Shown here in pieces: positions 1 to 6,392 of a stretch of 9,565 nt of DNA (its first letter is position 1; each line of letters opens with the position of its first letter). The position numbers were made by a program, and so were the translations under genes. The notes under the pieces are model-generated. The model searched no databases. It was given only the letters and a program-made list of their open reading frames with translations, and was not told the DNA's origin. Source of the DNA: Acidobacteriota bacterium (GTDB taxonomy: Bacteria; Acidobacteriota; Blastocatellia; Pyrinomonadales; Pyrinomonadaceae). Location: NCBI GenBank assembly GCA_003222835.1, contig QHXE01000439.1, forward strand, positions 1,357-10,921, read 5' to 3'.

Positions 1-515
1 CACCGGTCGTGGTGCTGGCCGCCGGCGCCTGGACTTCGCTTATTCAATCGACAGGAACGCCGCTGCCGAAAATCGATGTCGAACCAGTGCGCGGACAGAT
101 GCTCAGTTTTGAAACACAGCCGCCGATCGCGCAACATGTGCTTTACAGTTCGCTGGGTTATTTGGTCCCGCGACGCGACGGGCACATTCTGGCCGGCTCG
201 ACTACGGAGTTTGTCGGCTTTGACAAAGACGTGACAATAGACGGCGTCAGTGAGATTAGGGAAATGGCCGTGGAGATTGCGCCTCTACTGGACGACTCGC
301 CCCTCGTTGATTCGTGGTCTGGTCTGCGACCGTGCGCGCAAGATGGTTTGCCGGTCCTTGGTCCGCATGAAGAAGTCGAGGGCTTATTTTATGCTACTGG
401 TCACTATCGCAATGGAATTCTGCTGGCGCCAATAACGGGAGAGTCGATCGCGGATATTGTGACTGGCGTGCCGATGTCGCCCTTATTCGCTGCGTTTTCA
501 CCGAACCGGTTTTGA
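1..515 (+). CDS. thiO: Glycine oxidase ThiO, C-terminal part (partial)
   Basis: This is the last ~170 codons of an FAD-dependent amine oxidase of the DAO superfamily; the N-terminal FAD-binding Rossmann motif lies upstream of the window. The frame is open from the first bases, so the valine codon at 9 is internal and not a start. Visible hallmarks are AAGAWT near the 5' edge, the segment EPVRGQML, GYLVPRRDGHILAGST, WSGLRPCAQDGLPVLGP and the C-terminal GHYRNGILLAPITG. The last motif closely matches the end of ThiO of Bacillus type. ThiO oxidises glycine to iminoglycine (dehydroglycine), which feeds the thiazole ring of thiamine. No other thi gene is visible here. Sarcosine oxidase or another DAO-family amine oxidase is the alternative, but the GHxRNGILLAP signature favours ThiO. 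Confidence 0.86.
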   Translation, partial: PVVVLAAGAWTSLIQSTGTPLPKIDVEPVRGQMLSFETQPPIAQHVLYSSLGYLVPRRDGHILAGSTTEFVGFDKDVTIDGVSEIREMAVEIAPLLDDSPLVDSWSGLRPCAQDGLPVLGPHEEVEGLFYATGHYRNGILLAPITGESIADIVTGVPMSPLFAAFSPNRF

Positions 516-546
516 GATAAACTAAGCTTATTCTCGTAAAGATCGA

Positions 547-1197
547 ATGAAACTCTTCGCGCTTTTGTTACTTCTTACGCTTGCCATTGTCGGTGTAAAT
601 GATCGCGCACTCGCACAATCCCAACCTGTGAAGGATGCCGCGGGTGTCGCTCGTAATGGTGAAGCTAACAAACCAGCCGCCGAAAAGCCTTCGTTAAATC
701 CAAACGACGCGCGCACAGCCGCGCAACTCTTCGAAGACGCGGACAAATACCTCGAAAAGAAATTTGCCGAGTTCGAGAATCGCCATATGCCTTTCGACGC
801 GCGCTTGTCAGACAAGATCAAACAGGAGCAGCGCGATTTGGCGGCAAGTTATGCGACCTTGTTGGCGGCGCGCCAGCTTGAAGGTCAGGATGTTTATTAT
901 CTCGGTCTGCTTTACAATCTGGCGCGCAATTTCGACGCGGCACTGGAAACAATGCGCCGCTTTCTCGCGGAGAATCCGAAGGCAACCGGAGAACCGGCGC
1001 AAAATGCCCGCGCGATCATCGTGATTCAGGCGGCGAAAAAGGGATTGCTCGAGGAAGCCGGCAGCCGTTTGGCCGAGTATGCGAAAGATCAACCGCAACT
1101 GGCCGAAGACCGTTACACGTTAGAGAACTGGGTTGGGGTCGGTTACTTCAAAATCAAGCGAAGAAGAAGAGGTTCTTCGAGCGCGACACAATCCTGA
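547..1197 (+). CDS. Exported TlpA-type redoxin, 5' part (signal peptide and helical domain; frame-disrupted)
   Basis: The ATG at 547 opens a 216-codon frame with a textbook signal peptide (MKLFALLLLLTLAIVG, then ALAQ, cleavage near residue 24). An Ala/Lys/Asn-rich linker follows, then a helical, TPR-like region (about residues 55-200) with repeated Ala/Leu patterns such as YYLGLLYNLARNFDAALETM. The last ~15 residues become a basic, low-quality tail (KRRRRGSSSATQS) typical of reading out of frame. The rest of the expected protein continues in another frame, ending at 1886. I therefore read this as the first half of one exported thioredoxin-like protein of about 445 residues. No strong Shine-Dalgarno precedes the ATG. 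It starts 31 bases after thiO, with no obvious functional link. The frame change may be a sequencing error, a genuine mutation or, less likely, recoding. Confidence 0.7.
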   Translation: MKLFALLLLLTLAIVGVNDRALAQSQPVKDAAGVARNGEANKPAAEKPSLNPNDARTAAQLFEDADKYLEKKFAEFENRHMPFDARLSDKIKQEQRDLAASYATLLAARQLEGQDVYYLGLLYNLARNFDAALETMRRFLAENPKATGEPAQNARAIIVIQAAKKGLLEEAGSRLAEYAKDQPQLAEDRYTLENWVGVGYFKIKRRRRGSSSATQS

Positions 1198-1208
1198 ATG
1201 ACGCGGTT

Positions 1209-1886
1209 GTGCTGCTTTCGGAGACCGAACTGAAGTTGAAGAAAAAGGACGATGCCATCGCCGCGGTGCAGGAAATGAACGCCCTGTCGCTGAGCTTGCC
1301 ATCCGGAAATCTGCACAAACTGGCCCTGCGCCGGCTGCTCCAGATCGATCCTTACATCGATCTCTTCAAATCGCTTGGCGACCCGCATGCAACGGTGGCC
1401 GCTCCGCCTGAGATTGTGGCGAACGAGTGGATCGATCAGCAGGCGGCGAAAATTTCGGATTTGCGCGGACGCGTGGTGCTGCTTGATTTCTGGGCAACCT
1501 GGTGCGGCCCGTGCCGCGTCACTCTTCCGCGTTTGCAAAAATGGCACGAGAACTATAAGGACAAGGGGCTCGTCATCATTGGCATGACAACCTTCGAGGG
1601 CCATGCGGAAGGCAAACAGTTGACGCGCGCTCAGGAACTTGATTACCTGCGCGATTTCAAAAAGAAGCTTCACTTGTCATACGGTTTCGCCGTTGCTGAT
1701 GCACCTGAGAATGATCGAAATTATTCAATCTCGAGCATCCCAACGACATTCTTGATCGATCGCCGGGGCGTGGTGCGATTCATCAGCGTAGGATCGAATG
1801 ACGAAGAAAGCGCAGCGCTGGGGAAGATGATCAGGAAGCTGATCGACGAACCGGCGCCTACGAACACCGATTCAGCTAAGCGGTAA
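1209..1886 (+). CDS. TlpA-family thioredoxin domain, 3' part of the frame-disrupted gene starting at 547
   Basis: This frame carries a TlpA/ResA-like thioredoxin fold. It has the run-in DLRGRVVLLDFW, the active site WATWCGPCR (Cys codons at 1503 and 1512), a long insertion typical of TlpA-like proteins, and the cis-proline loop SSIPTTFLIDRRGVVRF. The GTG at 1209 is only the first possible start codon in the frame and has no ribosome site. The frame is open well upstream of it and gives sensible coding from about 1158 (AKKKRFFERDTILNDAVVLL), matching the helical region of the preceding reading frame. It lacks its own signal peptide, whereas TlpA-type thiol reductases work outside the cytoplasm. 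I infer that it belongs to the 547 gene and reduces periplasmic disulfides, perhaps recharged by the CcdA-type domain downstream. Independent translation as a small cytoplasmic thioredoxin is possible but less likely. Confidence 0.75.
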   Translation: MLLSETELKLKKKDDAIAAVQEMNALSLSLPSGNLHKLALRRLLQIDPYIDLFKSLGDPHATVAAPPEIVANEWIDQQAAKISDLRGRVVLLDFWATWCGPCRVTLPRLQKWHENYKDKGLVIIGMTTFEGHAEGKQLTRAQELDYLRDFKKKLHLSYGFAVADAPENDRNYSISSIPTTFLIDRRGVVRFISVGSNDEESAALGKMIRKLIDEPAPTNTDSAKR

Positions 1887-1930
1887 AGCCGTCCGCACGG
1901 GCCGAGGCGCAGCGTCTCTTGTACTTAGAG

Positions 1931-1991
1931 AACTCGTACGGAAAGGCTGAGGCCTTTCCAGCGACGTGGTGCCGCGTCGCGCGTACGAGTT
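1931..1991. repeat. Three-stem (three-way-junction) inverted-repeat element
   Basis: A perfect 10-bp outer stem (1931-1940 with 1982-1991) encloses two consecutive perfect hairpins: 1941-1947 with 1952-1958 (7 bp, 4-base loop TGAG) and 1961-1966 with 1975-1980 (6 bp, 8-base loop). It lies in the 202-base gap between the redoxin and the PepSY-like gene. Both strands can form the same shape, as a DNA cruciform or an RNA. There is no T-run after it, so it is not a standard terminator. It may be an interspersed repeat, a structured leader or a small RNA. The rest of the gap (1887-1930 and 1992-2088) is A+T-richer near 1992-2035, but I could not settle on a promoter. Confidence 0.75.
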
Positions 1992-2088
1992 GCAAATAAA
2001 ATCCTTGATTCTTTAGTAAAAGCTTCTCTATTTGCAGTGTTCGTAGAGGCGTCAGAGCCGCAAGAGAATCCGCACCATCCGTTATCTC

Positions 2089-2583
2089 ATGCGATTGTTC
2101 ATCTATAAACTTCACACTTGGCTTGGCTTGATCGTCGCGATTCCGGTCTTGGCTTGGGCTTCTAGCGGGCTTTTGTATGCGTGGCCGAACGCTGTAGAAG
2201 GCGGCAGGATTGAAAGCATCGATGCAACGCGAGTCCGGGTTTTGCCGTCAGATGCTCTGACGAAGGCGAGCGAATTTGCGGGGCGGAAATTGCCGACGAC
2301 GGCGTTGACGCTTCTGACGCGCGACGGACGCCCCGTTTATCAAGCCATTGGCGGCATGGGCGCTGATTCTCTATTGATTGACGCGGAAACCGGAACGGTG
2401 ATCAAGACACCGCCACCGGGAGCGTTGACCCGATATTTTCGCCAGGCGCACTTTTATTTTTTCGCGGGACCGTGGCAAGTACCGCTACTGATAACACTCG
2501 CGCTGCTCGCATGCCTGTCGGCAGGCTCAGGCCTCTATTTGAATTTGACGCTGAGGTTTGGGAGACTATCTCGACGAAGTTAA
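2089..2583 (+). CDS. PepSY-associated membrane protein
   Basis: A 164-residue protein with one N-terminal membrane helix (about residues 8-30), an extracytoplasmic domain of ~95 residues and a C-terminal membrane helix (about 129-152) ending in a short basic tail. The N-terminus has the KLHTWLGL pattern of the PepSY-associated TM family, with a His just before the helix, and the middle has the PepSY-like phrase DSLLIDAETGTVI. Short members of this family are linked to iron or haem uptake, ferric reductase activity and protease regulation; which applies here is unknown. His residues near both membrane boundaries (LHTW and QAHFYFF) could bind haem or metal, which is inference. The stop is 3 bases before the CcdA-TlpA start, so the two are co-transcribed. 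This points to a redox or haem/metal role. No strong ribosome site is seen. Confidence 0.7.
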   Translation: MRLFIYKLHTWLGLIVAIPVLAWASSGLLYAWPNAVEGGRIESIDATRVRVLPSDALTKASEFAGRKLPTTALTLLTRDGRPVYQAIGGMGADSLLIDAETGTVIKTPPPGALTRYFRQAHFYFFAGPWQVPLLITLALLACLSAGSGLYLNLTLRFGRLSRRS

Positions 2584-2586
2584 GCA

Positions 2587-3813
2587 ATGCAGTTTTCATT
2601 TGTTAATATTTTCATCGCGTTTGCCGGCGGGCTGCTATCATTTCTTTCGCCGTGCGTCCTCCCGCTGGTTCCAGGATACATCTCGCTGATGTCCGGTATC
2701 AGCATCGATCATTTGAAAAACGTTGGCAGCGGCGCGCGACGGGCCGTGATCCTTAATTCGCTGGCGTTCAATGCCGGATTGTCAGTGATCTTCCTCGCGC
2801 TCGGAAGCACGGCGGGACTCCTCGGTTCAGCGATTATAAGCAATCCCTGGGTGCGCATCATCGGCGGCCTGGTGATCATAGTGTTTGGTCTGCACCTGAT
2901 CGGGTTGCTGAAGATCAAGTATCTCTACAAAGACACGCGCCAGTTCTCAAGCGAGAAACCGCGCGGCATGCTCGGATCGTTGACGCTGGGGATCGCCTTC
3001 GCTGCCGGTTGGACTCCCTGCATTGGCCCAATCCTTGGCGGCATCATTGGATTGGCGGCCACGAGCGGAGGTTGGAAAGGCGGACTGCTTCTTTCTGCTT
3101 TTTACTCCGCAGGTCTCGCCGTGCCTTTTTTGGTTACTGGTCTAGGGATTAATCAGTTTCTGAGTTTCTACGGAAAGTTTCGTCGGCATCTGCACAAGGT
3201 CGAAGTTGTTTCCGGCATCATTCTGATTCTGATCGGGGTGCTGGTAATGAGCAATCGCGTGACGCTGTTGGCAAGTTCGCATTTGGCAGCATGGCTGCCG
3301 AATCTCGAGTCGCATCTGAAACCGATTGGGATTTCTGAAACTAAGGCGCCGGACAACGCGGGTATTAAGCAAAACTTTCCATCAGCTCCTGATGTGCAAT
3401 TCACTAAGCTGGACGGTAGCGCTCTGCATCTGAAAGATTTGCGCGGACGCGTGGTGCTGTTGAATTTCTGGGCGACCTGGTGCATTCCCTGTCGCTCCGA
3501 AATTCCTTCGTTGAGTGCCATGCAAAAAGATTTCGAGTCGCGTGGCTTGAGCATCGTCGGAGTCTCGTATGACGACACCGCCGATCTGGTTCAGCAATTC
3601 CAGAAGGACATTCCGCAGAGTTATCAGGTCGTCCTCGGAGGTCGTGAAGTGGGAGCAGATCTTCCCGCGGCTCCATTGCCGACGACCTACATTATCGATC
3701 GGGAGGGTCGCATTCGCGAAAAAATAATAGGTGAAAGGACTCGCGCCCAGTTCGAGTCATCAATCAAACCGCTGCTTGAAGAAAGTCAGGCGACGGCGCA
3801 AAACGACAAGTAG
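2587..3813 (+). CDS. CcdA/DsbD-type transmembrane electron carrier fused to a TlpA/ResA thioredoxin
   Basis: A 408-residue fusion. Residues ~1-235 form a CcdA (DsbD beta-domain-like) membrane module of about six helices. It has the two hallmark cysteines, C23 in SPCVLPLVPGYISLMSG and C145 in AAGWTPCIGPILGG, which form the redox pair that passes electrons across the membrane. After a linker (~236-265) comes a periplasmic thioredoxin domain with DLRGRVVLLNFWATWC and active site C299-I-P-C302, then the cis-proline loop PLPTTYIIDREGRI. The likely role is to move reductant from cytoplasmic thioredoxin through the membrane to the attached thioredoxin and on to apocytochrome c or other disulfide proteins. 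Fusing the carrier to its thioredoxin resembles DsbD/ScsB logic. It follows the PepSY-like gene by 3 bases. The two flanking redoxins may be its downstream partners (inference). Confidence 0.9.
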   Translation: MQFSFVNIFIAFAGGLLSFLSPCVLPLVPGYISLMSGISIDHLKNVGSGARRAVILNSLAFNAGLSVIFLALGSTAGLLGSAIISNPWVRIIGGLVIIVFGLHLIGLLKIKYLYKDTRQFSSEKPRGMLGSLTLGIAFAAGWTPCIGPILGGIIGLAATSGGWKGGLLLSAFYSAGLAVPFLVTGLGINQFLSFYGKFRRHLHKVEVVSGIILILIGVLVMSNRVTLLASSHLAAWLPNLESHLKPIGISETKAPDNAGIKQNFPSAPDVQFTKLDGSALHLKDLRGRVVLLNFWATWCIPCRSEIPSLSAMQKDFESRGLSIVGVSYDDTADLVQQFQKDIPQSYQVVLGGREVGADLPAAPLPTTYIIDREGRIREKIIGERTRAQFESSIKPLLEESQATAQNDK

Positions 3814-3818
3814 GTTTT

Positions 3819-3911
3819 CTTTGCGACTTGGCGCCTTTGCGTGAGACTGCCCTTTGTCGCGGTGACCGTTAGTAAATGAAGGGTTAACGCAAAGGCGCAA
3901 AGTACACAAAG
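3819..3911. repeat. Imperfect inverted repeat of the CTTTGCGCCTTTGCGT type
   Basis: The left arm 3819-3842 and right arm 3887-3911 are inverted copies of about 24-25 bp with one gap and a few mismatches. The inner 12 bp (3831-3842 with 3887-3898) is perfect. The loop is 44 bases. Arms built on CTTTGCG/CGCAAAG motifs resemble repeats dispersed in many environmental bacterial genomes, which is recalled and not checked. The element starts 5 bases after the CcdA-TlpA stop and ends 3 bases before the GGAG ribosome site of the next gene. It could affect transcript ends or translation there. Confidence 0.7.
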
Positions 3912-3925
3912 TTTGGAGTAAAGCC

Positions 3926-4021
3926 ATGAAGAGATTGGTGCTGATTCTATTAACTCTGATAATTATTCCTGCGGCGCTCCGCGCTCAGGGCAATCACGAA
4001 TATTCACCACTGGGTCAGTAA
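3926..4021 (+). CDS. Signal-peptide start of an exported redoxin (frame-disrupted)
   Basis: An ATG at 3926 with a good ribosome site (GGAG at 3915-3918, 7-base spacing) opens a 31-codon frame. It encodes a clear signal peptide, MKRLVLILLTLIIIPAALRA followed by QG, then HEYSPLGQ and two stops in a row (TAATAA, 4019-4024). The strong start and signal peptide have no body in this frame. A redoxin body without a signal peptide is open in another frame from before 4019 through 4493. A single +1 shift near 4019 would join SPLGQ to NKPVSLRSLMQGKK. I therefore read this as the true start of the 3926-4493 gene, broken by a frameshift, possibly with some lost codons. A free 31-residue peptide is the less likely alternative. 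Confidence 0.6.
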   Translation: MKRLVLILLTLIIIPAALRAQGNHEYSPLGQ

Positions 4022-4043
4022 TAAGCCGGTCAGTCTGCGCTCG

Positions 4044-4493
4044 TTGATGCAGGGCAAGAAACTGGTGATGGTGCTTTACTTCGCTCCGTGGTGTCCGAAC
4101 TGGCGCAACGAAGCACCGGTGGCGGCGAGTCTTTACGATAAGTACAAATCGCAGGGCTTCGAGATAGTCGGCGTCAGCGAATACGGCGCGCGAGATGATA
4201 CGCGCAATTTCTTCGGCCCGACTGGCCCGCCCTATCCCGTGGTCGTCGAATCGGAAACGCGCGAAGATCGCGAGAAGACTCCGCACTTTGGCTATCGCCA
4301 ATTGACAGGCGACACGCGCAAATGGGGTTCGCCATGGAACATTTTCCTTGAGCCTTCGAAGTGTGACCCGAGCGCCGACATGCTCACGGAAAAGGCGTGG
4401 ATCGTCAACGGCGAACTGATCGAAGCTGAGGTGGATAAATTCATTCACGATCGTCTTGCCGCGAATGCAGTGATCACTCCGTGCAAGCAATGA
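4044..4493 (+). CDS. Thioredoxin-like (redoxin) protein with CxxW active site, body of the frame-disrupted gene
   Basis: The frame encodes a thioredoxin-like domain: GKKLVMVLYFAPWCPNWRNEAP, then SQGFEIVGVSEYG and a cis-proline-like loop GSPWNIFLEP. The active-site motif is C-P-N-W (4092-4103), so the second, resolving cysteine is replaced by tryptophan and normal CxxC disulfide exchange cannot occur there. Two further cysteines sit near the C-terminus (EPSKCDPS and TPCKQ). The TTG at 4044 is merely the first possible start. Sensible coding extends upstream (NKPVSLRS from about 4020) and joins by a frameshift to the signal peptide at 3926. The protein is then expected to be exported to the periplasm. 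It could bind a partner thiol, haem or metal, or act as a monothiol redoxin; its function is unknown. Confidence 0.7.
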   Translation: MMQGKKLVMVLYFAPWCPNWRNEAPVAASLYDKYKSQGFEIVGVSEYGARDDTRNFFGPTGPPYPVVVESETREDREKTPHFGYRQLTGDTRKWGSPWNIFLEPSKCDPSADMLTEKAWIVNGELIEAEVDKFIHDRLAANAVITPCKQ

Positions 4494-4531
4494 ACTGAAT
4501 TTAGAAACCGCCTCGGTTTGCCGTGACGTAA

Positions 4532-4595
4532 GACAACCTAAAGGTTGAACTCTAAACCGTGATCGCAAAGTTCAGAGTTCAACCTTTAGGTTGTC
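4532..4595. terminator. Perfect 22-bp inverted repeat followed by a T-run, terminator-like
   Basis: The arms 4532-4553 and 4574-4595 are exact inverted copies separated by a 20-base loop, and the right arm is followed by five Ts (4597-4601). This can form a long hairpin ending transcription from the redoxin block. The loop is larger than usual for an intrinsic terminator and the arm contains the near-palindromic core AACCTAAAGGTT, so it may be a dispersed repeat that also works as a terminator. It ends 9 bases before the first possible rluD start. Confidence 0.7.
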
Positions 4596-4604
4596 GTTTT
4601 TGAG

Positions 4605-5600
4605 TTGAATACCAGGCAGCAAACTGATCTATGGGCTGATCAAGATCTTCCCTTGACACTCTTAATCACAGAAGAAGCAGCAGGCGAGCGCCTCGACGCG
4701 TTTCTGGCTATGCAAATCGAAAGTTGGAGCCGCTCGCGTTTGCAACGGCTGATCGAAGACGCCGAGGTGCTGGTAAACGGGCGCATCGTCAAACCTTCTT
4801 ACAAGCTCCACGCAAATGATGAGATTGAAGTTGAACTTACGCCACCTTCTTCGACTCACTTTGTGGCGGAAGACATTCCGATCGAAATCGTCTATGAGGA
4901 CGAAGACCTGATCGTGGTGAATAAACCCGCGGGCATGATCGTTCATCCAGCCGCCGGAGTCGCGTCGCGGACACTGGCAAACGCGCTCGCTTTTCATTTT
5001 CAGAAACTCTCAACCACCGGCGGCGAAGCTCGGCCAGGCATCGTCCATCGTTTGGATAAAGGCACTTCCGGTTTATTGGTCGTCGCGAAGACCGAGAGCG
5101 CGCACGAAAAACTCGCGGATCAATTTCGCGCGCGCGAAATTTTTAAATCTTATATCGCGCTGGTTCACGGACAAGTCGAAAGAGATACCGGCCGGATCGA
5201 TCAACCGATTGCCCGCGATCCACGCCATCGCACGCGGATGGCGATCGTTCGTGGTGGCCGCCCGGCGCTTTCGAGTTACCGCGTTCGCGAGCGTTTCGAT
5301 CGGTTTACGCTGCTCGATGTCGAACTGAAGACCGGGCGCACTCATCAAATTCGCGTACATCTCGCCTGGATAAAACATCCCGTGGTGGCTGATGATGTTT
5401 ATGGGAGCGGTCGCGACAAGACCGTTGTTGATCCAAGACTTCGTTCTGAAATTGCCAAGCTGGGCCGGCAATTTCTGCATGCCGAGCGGCTTGGGTTTCG
5501 TCATCCAAGGACACAAGAGCAGATGCTCTTCAGAGCGCCGCCGCCACCTGAGTTGCGGAATTTTCTCGGGGAGCTGCGTTCAACGGCCAAGTCTGGCTGA
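4605..5600 (+). CDS. rluD: 23S rRNA pseudouridine synthase RluD
   Basis: A 331-residue RluA/RluD-family pseudouridine synthase, a normal length for RluD. Residues ~21-78 form an S4 RNA-binding domain (RLDAFLAMQ, SRSRLQRLIEDAEVLVNG). The catalytic domain has VVNKPAGMIVHPAAG, then GIVHRLDKGTSGLLVVAKT with the catalytic aspartate at D151, and GRTHQIRVHLAWIKHPVVAD. The enzyme converts specific uridines of helix 69 in large-subunit rRNA to pseudouridine. The frame has a stop at 4587, so the start must lie after it. TTG at 4605 is the first candidate and the TTG at 4653 (giving MTLLITEEAAGERLD) is an alternative. Neither has a convincing ribosome site. RluA-type paralogues are possible, but the S4 domain favours RluD. 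Confidence 0.9.
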   Translation: MNTRQQTDLWADQDLPLTLLITEEAAGERLDAFLAMQIESWSRSRLQRLIEDAEVLVNGRIVKPSYKLHANDEIEVELTPPSSTHFVAEDIPIEIVYEDEDLIVVNKPAGMIVHPAAGVASRTLANALAFHFQKLSTTGGEARPGIVHRLDKGTSGLLVVAKTESAHEKLADQFRAREIFKSYIALVHGQVERDTGRIDQPIARDPRHRTRMAIVRGGRPALSSYRVRERFDRFTLLDVELKTGRTHQIRVHLAWIKHPVVADDVYGSGRDKTVVDPRLRSEIAKLGRQFLHAERLGFRHPRTQEQMLFRAPPPPELRNFLGELRSTAKSG

Positions 5601-5883
5601 TTCATTCTGCAAAGTGCTTGGTTGCGATGCAGATTGAAAGCCTAAGTTGGCAGAATTTCCCGCCCTTCCTGCGTTTGACACCAGCGCGCGCCTGCCCCAA
5701 GATAACCTTCGTTCCCCCCAAAAAGCTGGTAACTGCGATTTGCTCGATCAAGATGATCGCGAACGTTCCTCCGTGTCAGAAATCCACCGTGAGGAAGGAC
5801 GACCATTCTTGCTGACACGCGGCTTCCGACATTCGCACTTTGCCAGAGCGATTGATAGTTAACATGATTGGAGGAGCAGAGGT
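5601..5883. other. Intergenic region before the stress-protein gene
   Basis: No convincing gene is seen in these 283 bases; the short overlapping frames lack ribosome sites and recognisable content. One 8-bp inverted repeat (5772-5779 with 5812-5819, 32-base loop) could be an operator or just chance. The only strong signal is the GGAGGA ribosome site at 5870-5875, 8 bases before the ATG at 5884. Confidence 0.5.
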
Positions 5884-6384
5884 ATGTCCAAAGTTTTTGT
5901 TACGGGCCTTTTCAAGACCCGAGCTGCCGCTGAAGCGTCGGTCGACGCAATTATCAAACGGGGCTACACGCGCGATGACATTAGCGTGTTGATGTCGGAT
6001 GCCACCAAGAACAAAGAGTTCGCGGTAGAAACCCGATCGCATGCGGCGGACGGCCTCGGCATTGGCGGCGCTATTGGAGGAACAGTTGGCGCAGTATTGG
6101 CCGCAATTGTGGTCGTCGCAACTCCAATCGCAATACCGGGCGGTTTGTTTGTTGCCGGTCCAATCGCAGCAGCACTCGCCGGCGCCGGCGCTGGTGGCGC
6201 CACAGGCGGACTAATCGGCCTGCTCATCGGCACCGGCATACCGGAGCATCGCGCGAAGGTTTACGACGCCGGCCTGCGCGGCGGCGGAATCTTGCTGGGC
6301 GTTGAAGCAAAGTCCAAAGAGGACGTCGACAAGCTGGCAACGCTGCTCGAAGATATCGGCGCCGAATACGTCCGCACCGAGTAG
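5884..6384 (+). CDS. Glycine-zipper protein with YflT-like (general stress 17M-like) halves
   Basis: A 166-residue protein in three parts. Residues 1-42 (MSKVFVTGLFKTRAAAEASV, then GYTRDDISVLMSD) resemble the N-terminal half of the YflT/general stress protein 17M-like domain. Residues ~57-118 are a long Gly/Ala-rich hydrophobic stretch with repeated GGxxGG/GxxxG spacing, a glycine zipper that could insert into or associate with membranes. Residues ~119-166 (RGGGILLGVEAKSKEDVDKL, then LLEDIGAEYV) look like the closing ferredoxin-like half. The start is supported by one of the best ribosome sites in the window (GGAGGA, 8-base spacing). There is no signal peptide. Such proteins are often stress-induced, but the molecular role is unknown. 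It ends 8 bases from the convergent gene on the other strand. Confidence 0.65.
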   Translation: MSKVFVTGLFKTRAAAEASVDAIIKRGYTRDDISVLMSDATKNKEFAVETRSHAADGLGIGGAIGGTVGAVLAAIVVVATPIAIPGGLFVAGPIAAALAGAGAGGATGGLIGLLIGTGIPEHRAKVYDAGLRGGGILLGVEAKSKEDVDKLATLLEDIGAEYVRTE

Positions 6385-6392
6385 ATCGATCT

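Noticed and set aside
1150..1175. Programmed -1 frameshift at the A-run and AAG-repeat
   Set aside because: The bases do not form an in-frame X-XXY-YYZ slippery site and I see no clear downstream stimulatory hairpin, so it is not claimed as recoding.
1143..1673. 176-codon minus-strand frame
   Set aside because: It is antisense to the TlpA domain with its clear WCGPC site, and its composition looks like a shadow frame.
3963..4568. 201-codon minus-strand frame opposite the CxxW redoxin
   Set aside because: It has no recognisable domain, lies antisense to a clear thioredoxin fold and runs into the inverted repeat at 4532-4595.
5618..5862. Two overlapping small plus-strand frames (65 and 71 codons) after rluD
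   Set aside because: No ribosome site, weak starts, no recognisable protein content.
5840..5868. Possible TTGCCA/CATGAT promoter before the YflT-like gene
   Set aside because: Transcription would start within the ribosome site, and the -10 match is weak.
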